DNA of 64,000 bases from Apis mellifera (GCF_003254395.2 NC_037639.1:9042501-9106500); one strand, 5' to 3'. Counted from the stretch's first letter, positions 22,520 through 38,400 are shown. Translations and numbers: made by a program. Notes: generated by a model from the sequence alone, not told the origin.

Positions 22520-25500
22520 TCTCCTTGCGACCTCATCCTAAAGAGTATAACTTATCCGCGCTTGAATTCGATGCAACAACGACATGAATTATTAATGAAA
22601 TGCCAGAGAACCGCCAGAAAGAGAGAAGCAGAAAAAAGGGAAAAATAATCGGAAAAATAGAACGTGCGAAAGAAAAGAAACACGTATACTAATCCGAGAT
22701 GATTGGCGAGAGGAGGGAAGCAAAATGGTTTAAAGCGGCGAGATTCGCGGGGGAATAAAATTCCTCCCCTCCGGGGAGGACGAGTGGAGTCTTAACCGAT
22801 AGTTTCTTTCGTATTTCATCGCGGATCGAGTACCGCTGTCGCCCCCGTTCAAAGCATCGAATAAACAGTTCCCTTCGGTGGTGCTGTCTGGTCACGGGAT
22901 TATCGATAATTTGTTCCGCGGAATAACTCGGAGCAACGGGCCACGCTTGGAGGAGTTCCCCGTTATATCGGGGGGACGAAACGAAGAAATCCAGCTGGAT
23001 AAGTGTATCCGTGTATCCAGAGCAGTAAGAGTCGGGGCCAAAAGATATTAATATGCTAAGTAACCGCGCGTCGAGTCTACTCTACGACGCGCTTTATCAT
23101 CGAATCCAGAATCGATGCCAGCGCACGACAGAGGCGGTTAACTTCGTCGATTATTTTCTTTTTTCTCCTTCCCTCTCCCTCGAATCGAACTTCTTCTCCC
23201 CATTTTCGTAGAAATACACTACTTGAATCTTGAACTTCGAAGTCGAAACTGTACTTCCTCGAAAATAACTGTTTCGACGAATAATTCTGCGACTACGTTT
23301 TCGAAAACGATTCTTCGAGTTCCGTAGCAGTTTTGATCGCATCCTCGTTGAGAAAAGTTAGGAGGATGGGAACGGTCGTATCGTTGACGAAGGGGAGAAA
23401 GACTGATGCGCGATTAAGAGAAGTGGAGCATCGTTTGTAATAGTTTACCGAATTAAGCCCCCTCTTCTTTCTTATCTTCGCGCAAGAAGCCAGAAACGGG
23501 AAACAAAGTTATCGGATCCGAGTTTTCTTTCCGCGAAATTGCTTTATAATTCTTGATTAACGAACCCCTCCTTCTTCCAGTCGACGTCGCGATTTCCATC
23601 TTCCCTTTCATCGTTTCTCATCGTTTTTCCCTCCCCGCTGCTTTTTCGATCGCTGCCGGGATATTAGCCCGAAAACCTTCGCCTTCGTTTCTTCGCTTGC
23701 GTTTCTTCCGGCGTGGAGCGCCATTTAATATTCGTTTAAATATCACTTATTCGAATCGCGACCGGCCTGTAAGAAAGATTTCTCAATCCCTCCACGGGAT
23801 TCTTCGCCCGTGAAATTCTTTCGTTGCCTTGTAGACAATTCTTACGACGACGATAAGTGGAACGCGATTCGATCTTTAACGAGGAAGAGGTTGCATCTTT
23901 AATCCGCGACGTTCTTCTTCACCATCGATCATTGATACGACGAGGAAAAGGAAAGTTGAAGGATTGGAAAAAAGCGTCGAGCATTAAGTTTAAGTCTCTC
24001 GTGAAAAATACTATTCCTAATCCTCTCCTTTTCCCCTTCCTCTGTATTTTCCCTTCGAAAGTATCGAAAAGATTATATCGAGTTGACACCAAGCCATGAT
24101 GTATTTATAACTAATCCACAACAAAGATTCTCAATAAACAGAAAGGATCACGTACCACGATTCTTCCTTGCCTATTCCCCAATCTCGACGAATTTAATCG
24201 ATCAAGTCCAGCATTCTATACGGTTACACGGAACAAGCTCCTCCCCATGCAAAAGAGCGGAGGTGAGAAGGGAATTTAACGAAGTTAATCGCGCCGATTA
24301 GTGGAACATTCTCATCAGATCCAACGGGGAACGGTTTTACGCTGTTAAAGGATAGAGGGGAATTAACGTCGCAACGGGAGTCACGTTCTGACGGAATTGG
24401 CGGCGTTTCGGTCGCGTAACAGAGCAAACCTCTTTCGCGTGTTGCCACCGATACGTGAGCACGTGGCCGGCTCACGGTGTACAGAGGCCGGTATTCGGCT
24501 TTCGATCACGATTAGAGGGGACAGCGGCAACGCTTAATTCACGGAAATCTAGCCGGGGAAATCTCGATAATATAATTACGAGATGTCCGCTCGCGCGATC
24601 TAACATCATACGTTCCGCGTACGTCCTACGCGTTTTCGATTGTGTCGATTCGTAACCGAGACACGGATTATCGAGTAGCCGAATCATAGAGCGAGGCTAT
24701 GAAACGCGTAATCCGAGATGCCCGGTTTAATAACGGAAAACCGGATTGACCCTCTGCCCGCTTCGATCGATCCGTTTAACGCTGTTTAATTGTGCAACAA
24801 ACCCGTTAAAGTCTACAGTGTTTTGATGATACAACTCCTCGAAAAAGGGTTTTTCGGAAAAGCAATTTTTACAAAATTGTCGAGAGAGGGAAAGTTGTTT
24901 TGTTTAAAAGTAGAAGAGTTAACGCGAATAATTTATCCTCGGATTTTTATTATCGGTACGGCGGAACAGATTTCGGATGGGAGAGACGGTTGTTGATTTC
25001 TTCTCGGGATTAAAGTTTTCGCAATTTATGCGCGTTTCATTTACGATGCGCCGAGAAAATAAACAAGGAACGGCAATGCATACGCAGCGGGTATACCGAC
25101 TACTTCTAAAAGTCGGCCAGAATGAATTGCCATTGCGATAAGCTCGTATCTCGAGCACGATTCCTCCGCTTCGAATCGTTTCTTCCCATTCCTTCCACTC
25201 GCTCCTCGTGTCCTCGCTAAGGGACGGCTTGTACATTCTAAATTAAACTATTATCTCAACTTTTTCGATACCCTTTTTCTTTCTTTTTTTCTTTCTTTTT
25301 AATCAAAAGTATCGAGAAAGTTTCACGGAGTTCAAGAGTTTAATTGTAAAGTTAAAAATTCGCGCGAGTCAAGAAACCGATTTGTAAATTGCGATTCGAG
25401 AGCGAATAAGCATATTATCAATCCCATCGTTCTCTCATCCGAACGAGATCACGTTTGTCACGGTGCACGCCTAATGAAATTCATTTTTCACCGAAACGAG

Positions 25501-28500
25501 GAGGGGGGACAATTTGATAATATAATTTCGGGGAGAGAGAGCCAGGCGGAGCGTGGACGAATGAAAACGCATAAGCCGTGGTAGTAACAACGGCGAATAC
25601 AATAAAGAGAGGAGCACGTGGGGCGCAATAATGTTGAGAACATTGTGTGCACCGGATAAAAGAACACGTTGATTGCAATAACGTCACCAACGTCATGCAC
25701 GATAAACAAAGGGACGGGTTGCTCGTAATAACGTCACTACGGGCACGGGTTGGGAAAAAAGGAGTAAAAACGCAAGTGTGACGCCACAAAAATTCGCCCT
25801 GTAACGGGTGACGAGTTAATATTCCTGGCGAAATATCCGATATTTCGCATCAGCATGCGATGGATTATTGGATAAAGATGGATGGCCAACCGGGGTGAAA
25901 TATTTACGTTGCCGTGTTCCCATTGGTGAATAATGATAAAAAAAAAAAAAAAGAAAAAAAAAGAAAGGAGAAAGAAAGAAAAAAAAAAGATATTTGACTT
26001 TCACCCGTGGAAAAATTAAACTCGAGGATAAATAATCGAGAAGTTCCGTCGGTGCTTGTTTTATTCATAGATTTATCTTCCATCTCGAAAGTAAGACAGT
26101 AACTACTTTGAAAACTTTGCGCCATATATATATATATATATATAGAACTATTAGAATGGGTAATTAGATATAGAACTTGGTACCAGGAGATTCAAGCATT
26201 TTGTAACTTTTGTTTTACACGATTCTAATCCTGTTTAATTCGTTTATTTGTGTAAATGTTTATGTTTTTCCTGCAGAGGAAAGAAAAAAAAACGAGTAAA
26301 TATAGAAACATTAAAATTGTACGCGGAAAGAGAAGTAGAGATAGGAGAAAGAAAAATGTATCGTAGCATCGGAAGAGGATAGAATAAAATAAAATTCGGA
26401 ATTTGGAAAATCTACGTGAATATTTAATGTCCAAAGGAGGAACTGGGCAGGGAACTGGAAACGTAGAGGAGAATGTGTGTTTTCGATTCTATCGAGAATA
26501 TTTTTCTTCCATGTAAAACTTTGTATTCGGGTTAGCTAATTTTATATCGTGGCAATACTTGTCTTTATTTTCTTCCTTATTTTCCCTTACCAGTAAATAA
26601 TCGTTCCATTAAATATTTTCAAATTCGAATTTAACGTTTTACTCGGATCTTATGCAGACTTGGGATTATGGAAGTTGGATCAAAAGATGCATTTATACGA
26701 ATAGTTAGGGGAGGATTCCGCGTTGGCGCAATAACGAGTAGAGAAGAGCTGTTGTACATTGTATACATAAATGAAGAGGTAAATGTTTAAACCAAGTGTT
26801 CTGTTGCTTTGTTGAACATACGAGTGGTAATCAGCATTGGACGGCAAAACACGCTAAACAGTGAAAACAGTGCATTATTGTCTATGTAGTTATCAATTAT
26901 TTATTTATCCATTTCGAGCAATGACGACAGTGATACTTTGTAAAGAATTTAAATGTATCATAAATTTTTTACCACCAATCATTTAAACTAATCTTTTTGA
27001 ATTATTCATTTCGAATTTATATAGACATTACGCACTTTCGATATTAAATTTTAAATACAAGAGATTCGATAAAAAGAAAAAGGAAAAAAACAAGAGAGAT
27101 TTATATCATATCGTATTAAACTTTCAATTCCTTTTCTACTCATTATCGCTTGGAACAAGGTTCAAGCCTATTCTATTTCAAACTCATTTCGTCATTAACC
27201 TGTATTACACTTTGCACGCTTGTTAAACCGTTCAGGAATCAAAAGCCTGACCGTTCGCAACTGTTAGAGGCTTTGATCGACGTACAAACGCATTTCGGAT
27301 TCGGTGCCTATCTGTTTCGATTGCACTCTGATTTTAAGCACGGTCCATGTCCTGTGAATTTTGTTCCCTGAGCTTCGCGTTAATTGCAAGCATACTTGAC
27401 GGCAATTACAACGTTTAACGCTTTGTTAATGGATTCCGCCCAATCTCAATGGTTTCGAATTTTAATACCGGTGAAATTTAAATACACGTACATTCTTTCT
27501 TTCTTTCTCCTTTTTTTTTTTCATTTCAATCTATTTTTCGCGACTTTTCACGATTTTCAAATTTGTTTGATTCCAAGTCTCGATATCGCCGCTTTGATTT
27601 TCTTTTTTTTTTTTTTTTAAACTTCTCGAAAGAGTAATGAGAAAATACATTTAATCCCAATTTCAAATCCATTAATTTCTCTCTCCGCTAATTATTCGAA
27701 TATTTTTAATCACTCGATGGGGAAAAGGACTCAAGGAAGCAAATGTTTCGGGGAGGAGAATTTTAATTAGAAGTACGATTTTAAAAACTAAAATAAATCC
27801 CGTCCTTACAACTTAGCAACTACGTATCCCAAGCTACTAATGAGCACATAATTAAACGACGAGTGCACGCGAGAAGATCGTGGAAAATCGAAAAGCGACA
27901 TAACGAACGGGAAGGAAACTGGCACATGTATCGTCGCGCATTTAATTACTATCACGCGTATATGAAAATATGCGATTCAAAATCCGATCTCCAACTATCT
28001 CGTTCATCCAAACTAAAACTGGCGACCCACGACTCCGTGAATACTCGAAAGGTTTCACGTTTCGAGATGCTCAGCTTCTCGGAGGCGGAGCCAAAAATAT
28101 TTTCGCGCTATCTGGCCATCCCGCTTTTCTTCGTTTTTCATCCGCGACTTAGACGGCGACGGCGACGTATTTATGGATTTTGTTGACAATGGTGGGAAGA
28201 GAATAGTTGGCAGCTAGCACGAACACGATGTCATTCCACCATTCATTCGAAAAATTTCTTTCTTTTCTACCCTTTGGATTCGAGAAACGCTAGTGGAAAA
28301 GATTACATGGTATTTCTATTGCTTTGTTCTATTTCTCTCTTTTTTTTATCCTTGCTATTATTACATTTTTCTCTCTCTCTCTCTTTTTTTTTAACACTCG
28401 AACGATCGCCACGAGGGATTAAACGGGGTTGGGATATCTTTTTATTTTAATTAATTCGTGCCGCATTTTCGTTTCGCCATTTTTTTCACCCTCCAATTTA

Positions 28501-31500
28501 AATGCTCGCCGTTATGTTCCATTGAAATTAGAAGCGGAAGAATTAAGAGTGGCGAGAACGCAAGTGGGCGGGCGGTTGGATATTTGCATGCGAGAAAAGA
28601 ACAGTGCTCCCCACTTGACGCGTGTTATTTCCATTTGAACGAATTTCCATTTCTACAAACCGGAACGAGGCTTTTACAGCGCCGCGTGTCACGTCGCGAC
28701 ATACGCAAATCGTTAAATTCACGGAAGTCATGCATCATAAAATATAACACGGGCAAACGTTTTTCTCCTTTTACGACACCCGCGAGGGTTGGTAAGTCCG
28801 CGGTTCACCGAGACGCTATATCGGAACAATAAAAATTGAAAAAAGCTCGAACGAAGAAACATTGACATTAGAATTTTTAAGACGAGCTAAGCTCTAAGAA
28901 GAAACGTTCTCGTCGTCGAAAATTCATCTATCATCTTCGTGTTAGAATCCATCGAGCATGTAGGACGGAGTTTCTCTGTACGACAAGGGTTAAACAAGAA
29001 AAAAAAAATCGTTAATCGTTACTCGAACCGCTAGAGTAGAAAAACCATTAGAGAGAGAGAAAAATTGACTTTTGTCTCTACTTTTTCGTGACGCGCTCTT
29101 CATAAACCATCGTCATCGTACCGATATATGAAACAAAGAGCGTTGATATCGTGGAACGCGATATTTTTTTTTTTTTTATCGAAACGCGAGAAGCTTCAAT
29201 CGAGAACTAGGCACGTCTCTCTCTCCCTCCCTCCCCCTCTCACGACCCTTGTGCGCTGCTCCACGTTAAAACAGTATCTGTTGATTTGTCGATACAACGA
29301 GGCCGCGTTATAGAGACGTTTCGAGCAAATAAATATACTTGTGCGTTCTCGATTCGCGTTTTTGACGACGTGGAAATTCTTTTTTGGTAATTGTTCCAGT
29401 TTGGATTGACGTAACCCGAATGGGGACGTCACCGACACGCCTCTTCAGCGGGTCGAAAGGAAGAAGAAAAAAAAAGTAGTCTAACGTTAACTCTTGAAAA
29501 TCAAAACGAATCAATGTGTGTGCGTGTGTGTGTCGATCGTTCGAAATTTTTTAATCGAAAAATTCGGGGGAAGGGAACGAATTTCTATGGGGGCGGAGGG
29601 AAGAGGTTTATATACGTGCAAGACGTACGTTTCGTTTTTCCTCTCGTTCTCCAGTTTTCGATGATTTCAACATTGACCCGATATTCCCATCGATAAAACA
29701 TTAACGAAATAACGAACGATATATCCCAATTCCTCAAGATACGCGTACATAATGCAAGACATCCGCCCTTTATCTATGGAAACTATCCCGAAGGGGTGTG
29801 ATAAAGTTATGGTCTCCTAAAGGCTTTTAACGAGCAGCTCGCGCGTGATATCTTTATTTAATCATAGCAGGCCGACGTGATCGCGAATAAATTTCTCAGA
29901 TAGCATCCCCCAGGTCCGAGCAACGAGTTCCACTTTGGCTCCGAAGTTACCATTAGAGGTTGCTGGATGATTTTCGAGGCTCGTATCGGCTATGTTGCGT
30001 TATCAAACGTTCCCAATTTTCTTTTCTTCCTTTCGTCTTGTTGTATAGTTAATTTAAACGGGAATTTCATTGTTGTATCTCGCGTTACAATTGACCGAGT
30101 TTCGCGAAAGTGGTAAAAAGTACATTTCTCCAGTGGTATGGAAATCGTCGTTGATCCCCTTTATTATACGCAACGGTATAATTTCGTGGGAGTTTTGAAA
30201 ACGATAGAGATAGGAATTCTTTGGAAAAGTGACACTGTTGGTGAACGAGATTATGAACGCGATATTCAACGCGATCGAATTCAAAGATACGATGAAACAT
30301 ACACATATGGTTGTTATTGTAGGACGAGTGTCGGGCGGAGGGAAGGAAATGAAAGTCCTTGTGGCAGATAGTGTTGAAATCCACTATCAAAGTAGATGTT
30401 TCCCTAGCGTCCCGTACGTTTCCTTCGCTACTCTTCTAAAGTGCAAATCCAACGAGTAGTAGAAGGAAACTACGAACCAGCTGCATATGGTTTCAAAACC
30501 ATCTCGTGGATTCAAAATACATACGGATAAATGTTTTTAATATTACAAATCGATCGAAAGTTCAATTCAATTGGATACTCGTTTCTTCAACGAGTACATC
30601 TGTATCGAACTTCTTATAATATCTTGAAAAAAAAAAAGAAGATATTTATAAAAATTTTATGGTTCGGAATAAAGATAAAGTTTTAAAGTGAACGATAAAT
30701 TTTTATGTTTATAAAAGTTGGAGCAGTGAATAGTGCTTTAAAATAAATTTTATATCTCAATCTTACTGTCATACTATTTGTTGTTCGCGTAGGAAATAAA
30801 AGACGAGAATAATTTATTAATTTACATAGTGCAATATATTGCATGATAGATAAGACGACAAATATACAATTTTCGTATCGAGAAAAAAAAGGAAAAAATC
30901 GTCCACGAATCAAGACGAGCGAAGGGGAAATAGTGAAACACGAGGAAATTACGAAAAACATTCGTCGTGAACTGTGGTATTTCCGTGATGAAGATAAATA
31001 TATCCAGCCTGTCCCGTGCACGGGGTTTCGAATTCCGTTTGCTCGTTTAACCGCCGCGATGGGCCTCTCCCCAAGATTAACGATGGTACCGGAAGTCGCC
31101 AGAACGTTCGTCCTCTATCTCGCCCCACCATCTGCACTGCACTGGCGTTTGGCTCACGCCACTTACGAATTAGGATGATAATCGCGCGATGGACATCTCG
31201 GGGAACAGCCCGCGAAACTGCTGGATCGCGTGAGTTCTCGCCTCCGAGACTTTGCTCTTTTCCGCGTGATAATATTCCAACGTTCCTCCGCCGTATCGTT
31301 TCTCTCTGTTTCGTGTCGAAAGACAACGAAGATAAAGATATATCGCCGTAATCCTGGAGAAGTCTTTCATCCGCCATTTCTTCCCCCTTTTTGGGATTGT
31401 TTTCCATTAACGTTCCACGATTGTGCGCTATCGTTTTTCTCTTTGCAAAGTAATAAAAATAATTAGGATCACGATCCAATACAAATATAAATACTCTTAA

Positions 31501-34500
31501 CGATTAAGCAGTCGAGAAAAGCTCTATTCTTGGTAAAGTATCCGATTATTTCCAGGAGATATTTTTCAAAGTTTCAATGTGATACAATTATTGCACAATG
31601 ATAGCATTATCCCGATAGTTGTCATTTCTTATCGGAATATCAACGTTCATCTTTGGTTCCCGGAATTGCTTCAACCGTAAAACGGAACTTTCCCCTCTCT
31701 CCCCATTATCTTTCCACGCATACATTTAGGAACAAAGGAAAGAACGGGACCTTCCCCTCCTGTGCTCGCGTTGATAATTCAGCAGGCGGGTCTGGGAACA
31801 GGTTTAAATCGCGAGGCCGGTGTTAAGCGACGCGTGTATACACTCCTCCCCTCGTTATATCTGGCGAGCAACGCGACGCCTAATCTCCGTGCAACTCGGC
31901 CATACTTACAGGTCGGAGCGGAAGGAAACGGTAGACAGATTGCTGCAACTGTGACCCGTGCATCCTGGCGGAAGGAGGGGGAGAGTTAGCATGAAGATAG
32001 TTTCCAAGATAGTTGGACTCGAATTAATTACCACGACCTGGCCTGGCTTCGCGTCGGCCTTCTTTGCCCCTCTCCTCCTTCGTGAAACGATTTCGATTTC
32101 CCGCGAAACTTGGAGGATGGAAACTTGGCGCAAAATCGATGTTGTCGCTCGTCTACGACAAATATCTATCGTCTTGTATTTTACTTTTCTTTTTTTTTTT
32201 TTACCACGGAACATCAAGCTTTGTACACCTTTGACCCCGGGCCATTTTGTCGCAAACGTTTCCAAGTTTCGTGGCGACCACGTTGGAAATCTCGATTCGC
32301 TCACCCATTTGAGAAATACATCCCCGGCTCGTCCGGGATCGTCCAACAGGATCGTAAACCAGGATTTAATAACACGAGACGCGAACGAGAGCCCGAGTTG
32401 CGTTTCCGTTCCAACCGACTATATTAAAACCCCGTTAAGGCGTAATTGCACATCCCGCCAAGGGGGTGGGGGGGAGTTGATGATAAATAAAGCGCGGTCG
32501 GAAGCGTTTAGTAAACTGGCTCCGCTCGCCCATACTTTTCGACGCAGCGCGCGTGCATAATCGAAAGCGGTTCAATTATTCCGCGATCCGATGAATGTAA
32601 TTTCGACGCCCCTCCCCTCGCATGCAACGCGTTCAACAACTCGCATTGTGCGGCTAATCGATCGGGTAAATGTTTTCGACGCTTTTCAATCCGCCGTTTT
32701 GATTAATTATCCCCCGAGTGCATCGTTATCCTCGAGTTTATCGTTTTCCCTCGAAACCACCCACGCTACGAAATCTCGGCACGCAGAGATTTTTCGTCCC
32801 GCGCAGCTTCAGATCTTCTCTCTTTCTTCGAAATTGTAGCGAAAGGAGGAATAGAGGCGAAGAGAAGAATAGTCCATTTTCGCGGGAAAAGTTTGAGAAA
32901 AAGTTGGCTGTTTCGGTTGCCTTATTGTTCCTTTTTCCACGCAACCCCGTTTCATCCATTGATTAACAACTCCATCGAGGGAAGATATCCCTAATTCGAG
33001 GCGCGTGCGAGGGAAGAATAAGGGGTTGCATAACCGTGCACGATCACGCGACTCGGATGGGGGGAAGAGGAAGGGAATCGCGGACCGTGAAGGACAGGTA
33101 ATTAAAAAAGATCTTTCAGCAATGCATCGCCGCCGGGTAATTATGAGGGATAATAGTCTGTTACCTTATAAAGTAAGCCTCGAAGAGGGGAAAGTGAACC
33201 TTCCAGTTTTTCCACTCCTTTCATCCCGCGGTGGCATTCACTCGCTTTTCTGGCCAAGCGAGTAGGTATAGGCGGCCTGGTAAAAAGTTCTCCGCTTCCT
33301 CCATTCCTTGGAGAGGCCGGTGAAACGCCTTTCGAAAATTACCGCGGTAAAAGTTCAAAGCGACATTAGAGGAGCATCCCGGTTGCAACGTTCTTGAGCT
33401 CGAAATCGACCGACCCAGGTTTCCCAGCTGCGGCAAATTTGTATGGATATTCGAAACACCAACGCGAAATTTCCGGATGGACGAAAGTTGTTTCGTTATC
33501 TTATTTATCAAATTAACATGGTCGAGAATTGGAGATTAAAAGATTTCCCTTGTATCTAATCTTATGATTTTTTTTAGGCGGAAGCGGAATTCTGGATAGA
33601 TTAAATTCGCTTAAATTTCCAAATTTCGGTGGTGGATCCGAAAAAAGGGAGAAGGATTGCGAAACTCGTTGATTGGATCCGTTTCATACGATTCCTCGAT
33701 AATGCGAATCGAAACAACCTTTCGGTGTTTGAGGTCGAGCAAGTAGAAGGTTGGCTGGTCGATCGTTAATTCCCAGTCTAATTTCCAAGTCGTGGAAAAT
33801 TGTGCGAGATGTAATTTCCCCCAAGGTCGTAGATCACGAATGGCTCGCAATTTGTGTTTCACGGGAACGTATCTATCTTCCAGCCTGTTTGTGAATCTCG
33901 TGGAAACGGCAAGGTGGCGCACCTTGACCCCTCTTGGCCGTTAGTCGCCCTCCGCCCTCCGCCCCAAATACGTGATTACCTTGGTGTCGGAAATTTGTCG
34001 TCATTCCCCTTGGATATATCGATTCCTGTGTCAAATTTTATCGCATCTCAGTTATCGAATCTTACCGGCTAGATTGGATTTTCATGCAAATATTTTTCGT
34101 ATTACGTCTCGTGTCTCGCGTATTTTGCATAAATGACGTAAATACACGATATTCGGATGTTACGACAAAGATATTGTTTAATCAATAGAGAAACGTAATA
34201 TTCCTGAGGAAAAGTATTTCGAGAAGAAAGAAATGTAAGTCACTGGATCGACCATTCAAAATCTCTGCACTACGTTATGGAAAGTTTTATACCTCGGCAA
34301 ATACTTAAATATAAAATTTCTTCCTGCTAGTGGGTTTTGATCGAAAGATTTCTTTTCACATCTTTCGTATGAAAAAAAAAAGAAAAAGTTTCATTTTTGA
34401 TTTGCAGAATGCAATGATTTGTTATCACGTAAAGGGATATGTAATATCTTTCGCATAAAAATTCGCTTTCCTCACAATTTTTAATACGAAATAGGAGAAA

Positions 34501-37500
34501 TATCGAATTTATAAAAGGGAAGATGAAAATTTTGGAACGAAGTATTGGAAATCTCTTATTAATCCGACCGCGGATCCTCTTCCATTTTGTAATGGAAACG
34601 TAAATAGAGGTTTCTAAATCCTTAAGCAGGATATATCTTGAGAGATGAATTGACCTGATCCGTTTCACGTTTATATTTATCCTTTACAAGAGGAGTTTCA
34701 TCGATCCATTCGGGGGGAGAGGGAGATACGTGGGGGGAAACGGTGAAAATAAACGGTGATAAGAAGCGATGGGGAAGAACAGAGGGAAAAAGCCAAGATG
34801 AAAATAGAGAGTCATCGATGTATGGAACATGCACGTCGCTCAGAATACAAATCTCGTGATTGAAACGTTCTAACTGCTCGTCGAACCGGCGAACATGTGA
34901 CACCTGACTCACTCTCAATTTAAAGATTTACGAAGCATCCAGAGTTTCGAGTATATTTGTTTTCTATTCGCTTTTCCAAACCTTCGCGAATTCAAAATAT
35001 TTCGATGGAACCACGATTAATTTTTATCGATCATGTCACTCGTTGTAAATTTTCGCGAATTTGTTCCGTGTTTAAATTTAAATATGTAAAACGTAACGAA
35101 TTAAAATTATATCCAAACATTGTCGAATTGAAAATTACATTGGAATTCAAAGGATCAGAATGATTTTTTTCAATCGAAATCATTATTTTTGGTGAGGAAT
35201 CGTATTTCAATTTGAATTGGAATTTTTCTCCGATAATATCGTCGATACTACGAAACAGCTCACTGCCATTGCCTCGTACACGTCAAGGTCCATAGGTTTG
35301 TGGTCGCAAAGTGCGTTAAGTCCGCAAATGGAAGTGAATCGGAACCGAGTTCTCGGTTCATTGCCAATGTGATTGAGATCTTGAAACGACATTTCGCATA
35401 TATTCAAATCTTGCCTTGCTCCGTTTCGCCTTTAACCATCTCTCTCTCTCTTTCTTGGCGAAATAAATTAATCAATGGGAAGATAGATCGATGGATTTCG
35501 AAAATCCCATGCTTACCTAATGTAGATAAAAGAAACGAATCTCGAGCAGATTCAATCACGAAACGTTTCGAAACCCTGAAAAAAAAGAGAGAGAATAGAA
35601 GATTTTCAAATTTTCACAACACACGTTGGCATTCTTCCATTAATCTCTCGCCACAATAGAAAGTCCTCTGTCTTCGTATCGTACATTACTCGGATATACT
35701 CACCTACGTCTCCACATAACGGAAATAATAGAGTCCAACATAATTAATCTAGGTGAACGACGGTTGAAAAGGTTTGGGAGCTCAAAGACCGAGTATACCA
35801 TAATGCGTGTTCCACCTACACGAGTTTCGGGGGGAACAGGAGTCGTGGAAACGTGGCGGTTAACATTGGTGCACGTCCGGCAGCAGATTGATTGCCGATC
35901 CCTAAATTGTCCCCTCAAAGTTGCTTTACACGTTTCACCGGCGCGGCTCAGAAGTTATGCTCCCTTGCCTATGTTTACGTAAGTTGACGTGACGGATGTA
36001 CAATTACCGTTAACTAACTAACCGGCGTATCATCAACCGGCCGACATTCTCCGAAGGGAGTATCCGCCCCTCCCAATTAGCCGAGTTGGAATTGCAGATA
36101 GAATTCGAGTCGAAAATGTCCAAGGTCGGGTTATATAGCACCGACTCGTTGTTCCTCTATTATATTCATTCCCCCGATTCGAAATCCGATGAATGATGAA
36201 AGATCCGCGTGAAAATTAGATCCATACGCGGGTATCGATCGTCAATCGCGATTCGAGGGATTCGAGGTCTCGATGATCCAAGGATTTCGATGCTCGTGAT
36301 TGGATTACGATTGCACAAAACAGGGAATTATATGGATGCGTGTCAAATGGGTGGCGGCTGAAATCTGCTGAAATATATTAGCTCGAGAGCTTTAGAGCTC
36401 GTGTCCCGTTATGGAGGTTTATGGTGGTTATGGAGGGTGTGATGGAGCAGCTGGCTTTTTTTTTTTATTTATTTTTCATTCATTTCGGTATCGCAGTAGT
36501 TGACGATACGACGAAAAGAAGTGGTTTCGAGAATCGTTCTGAACGAATCGCTTGGATAATTTGCAATTTCTAGAGAGGAGATAAAAAGCGACGACCAATA
36601 AGTCGAGTATAGTTGTACGCTTCAATGCTTGTTTAATATCTCATGTAACGGACAGTAATTTAACTTACGAAGATGCATTAAAAAGATTCGTTCGATGGCT
36701 TCCGAATAGTGTTACGTGACAGAAACACGAGCCTTCGGCTAATCAAACATCGAAAATGTTTGTATAGGCAGGCGGAAGTCGTGGATGGAAGAATGACGGA
36801 ACTTGTATACCTCGAGTTGCGAGATATCTTTAAGACGGCTGAGATTAGAATTCTGTTTAAACTTTGCGTATACGAACAGCTATTGTTGATGATCATATAG
36901 AAAAATTAAGAAACAAAAATTATTAAAAAAAAAAAAAAAAACAAAAAGAAGTACACAGAAGACTTTTTTCTTTGTGACAGGACATCGACCAGGAGATTAA
37001 TCGTGTTTTTCTGGTGGAAAGGAAAGTTCAATTAACGAGGTTAAAAACATTATTAGAGGAGAATCGTAAATTACCGTTAAACGGAATGCATCCCTTAGGA
37101 ATCCACGTTCCATCTTACTTTCCTACGCTACGATAAATTCACTTTCATAGAAAAGAAAATCGTGTTTCGTGGTCATAAACCAACCTCGTTATTTAATCAG
37201 CGATGAGAATCAGGCTTTTTCGAGAATACCATTATTGCTGTATTTGTTGGAAGAAAATGAGCGGAAAATTTTCAAGCGGACGATCGGTAGACCGAAAAGT
37301 TTGTCCAAAAAGCTCGAGCAAAAAACTCGAGTATCGTAATATTCATCGAAGGAAGGGAAGAAGAGAGATTTAGATATATCTGGTACATCAGCCGTACGGA
37401 GAAACAAAGGCGACGTAGGTGGACGAACAGTCTGTTAAGAATGGAACAATGGGGGAACAAAAAAAGGAAAGGGGCAAGAAGAACGTTTGGAACCACAACG

Positions 37501-38400
37501 TGGTTCGTAGAATCTTCGTAGCGATTTGTTCGCGAGGTTTGATTTATACGTCCGAGGGATTTGTCCGAGGGGGTGAGTCTAACCCCTGCCGGTCTCTTCT
37601 TTCTCGTCCGTTTGTTACAAAAGGAAAGAACATTTGGTGATGGGGGAAGAAAAAGGAAGAGGAAGGAAAGGAAAATGGAGGAGGAGGAAAGGAGTTTTAG
37701 AGGGAGGGGGAGGCGATCGCCGGACCGTGGCTTCGCTTATTAGATGATGCATTGCACCGTGGTCGACTCCGGGCACAGAAGGATGGAACCTCGGTAATGG
37801 ATTCGAAATGGTTGAAAATAGTCGATCCTTCTCGAATTCCCTTTACTTCTCCGCGAAAATTCTAGCGATACTCCTCTTCTTAATCTCTGTTCGAAGAATT
37901 TCGATAGATTAGAATCATTCACTATCTAAGATTCTTAATCTGAGAACGAATGACGTATACATATAAAAGTATCCGTCTACATAGAGATACGAAAATTTTT
38001 CTTCGAGATTATTCGATGTTATTCCCGTTTTATTTCGATTTTCATATTGCGAGCGAGGTTAGAACGAGTGCTATCGATACACGCATCCTTCCTTCCGAGA
38101 TCGTTGCCGACATCAATCGGGATAAATCGGAAGAGGTGTGGTCTAAGCGAACTTACCTAGAGCTATTTACCTCGAATCCCGTACAACTTTGGTACACCCG
38201 AGTCAATACAGACATCCCCGAGGCGTATAGCGGCTACGGGGACGTCATATCCTGGACCGATGACACCGGATTTCGCGGGGCCACTGCTCTTGTGAAACTA
38301 CCCTTATGTCGCTTTCCACGATGATTTATATATTCTTTGGACGTTGCGGTTTCATTAAACTTTGCGGTTTCTCGTGTATTAAACGTTGTATCGATATTGA
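22520..38400. other. Non-coding stretch without recognised genes
   Basis: I find no gene with domain, signal peptide or splice support on either strand. The stretch alternates AT-rich parts (about 25900-27100, 30500-30950, 34300-34600) with CpG-richer parts (about 24400-24700, 31000-33000). It holds an (AT)n run (26124-26144), a TG run (29515-29533), CT runs near 28371-28384 and a polypurine tract at about 37636-37715. Frames such as 31949-32560 and 35300-35659 are open by composition only. Confidence 0.5.
26124..26144. repeat. (AT)n microsatellite
   Basis: 21 bases of alternating A and T. Confidence 0.9.
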
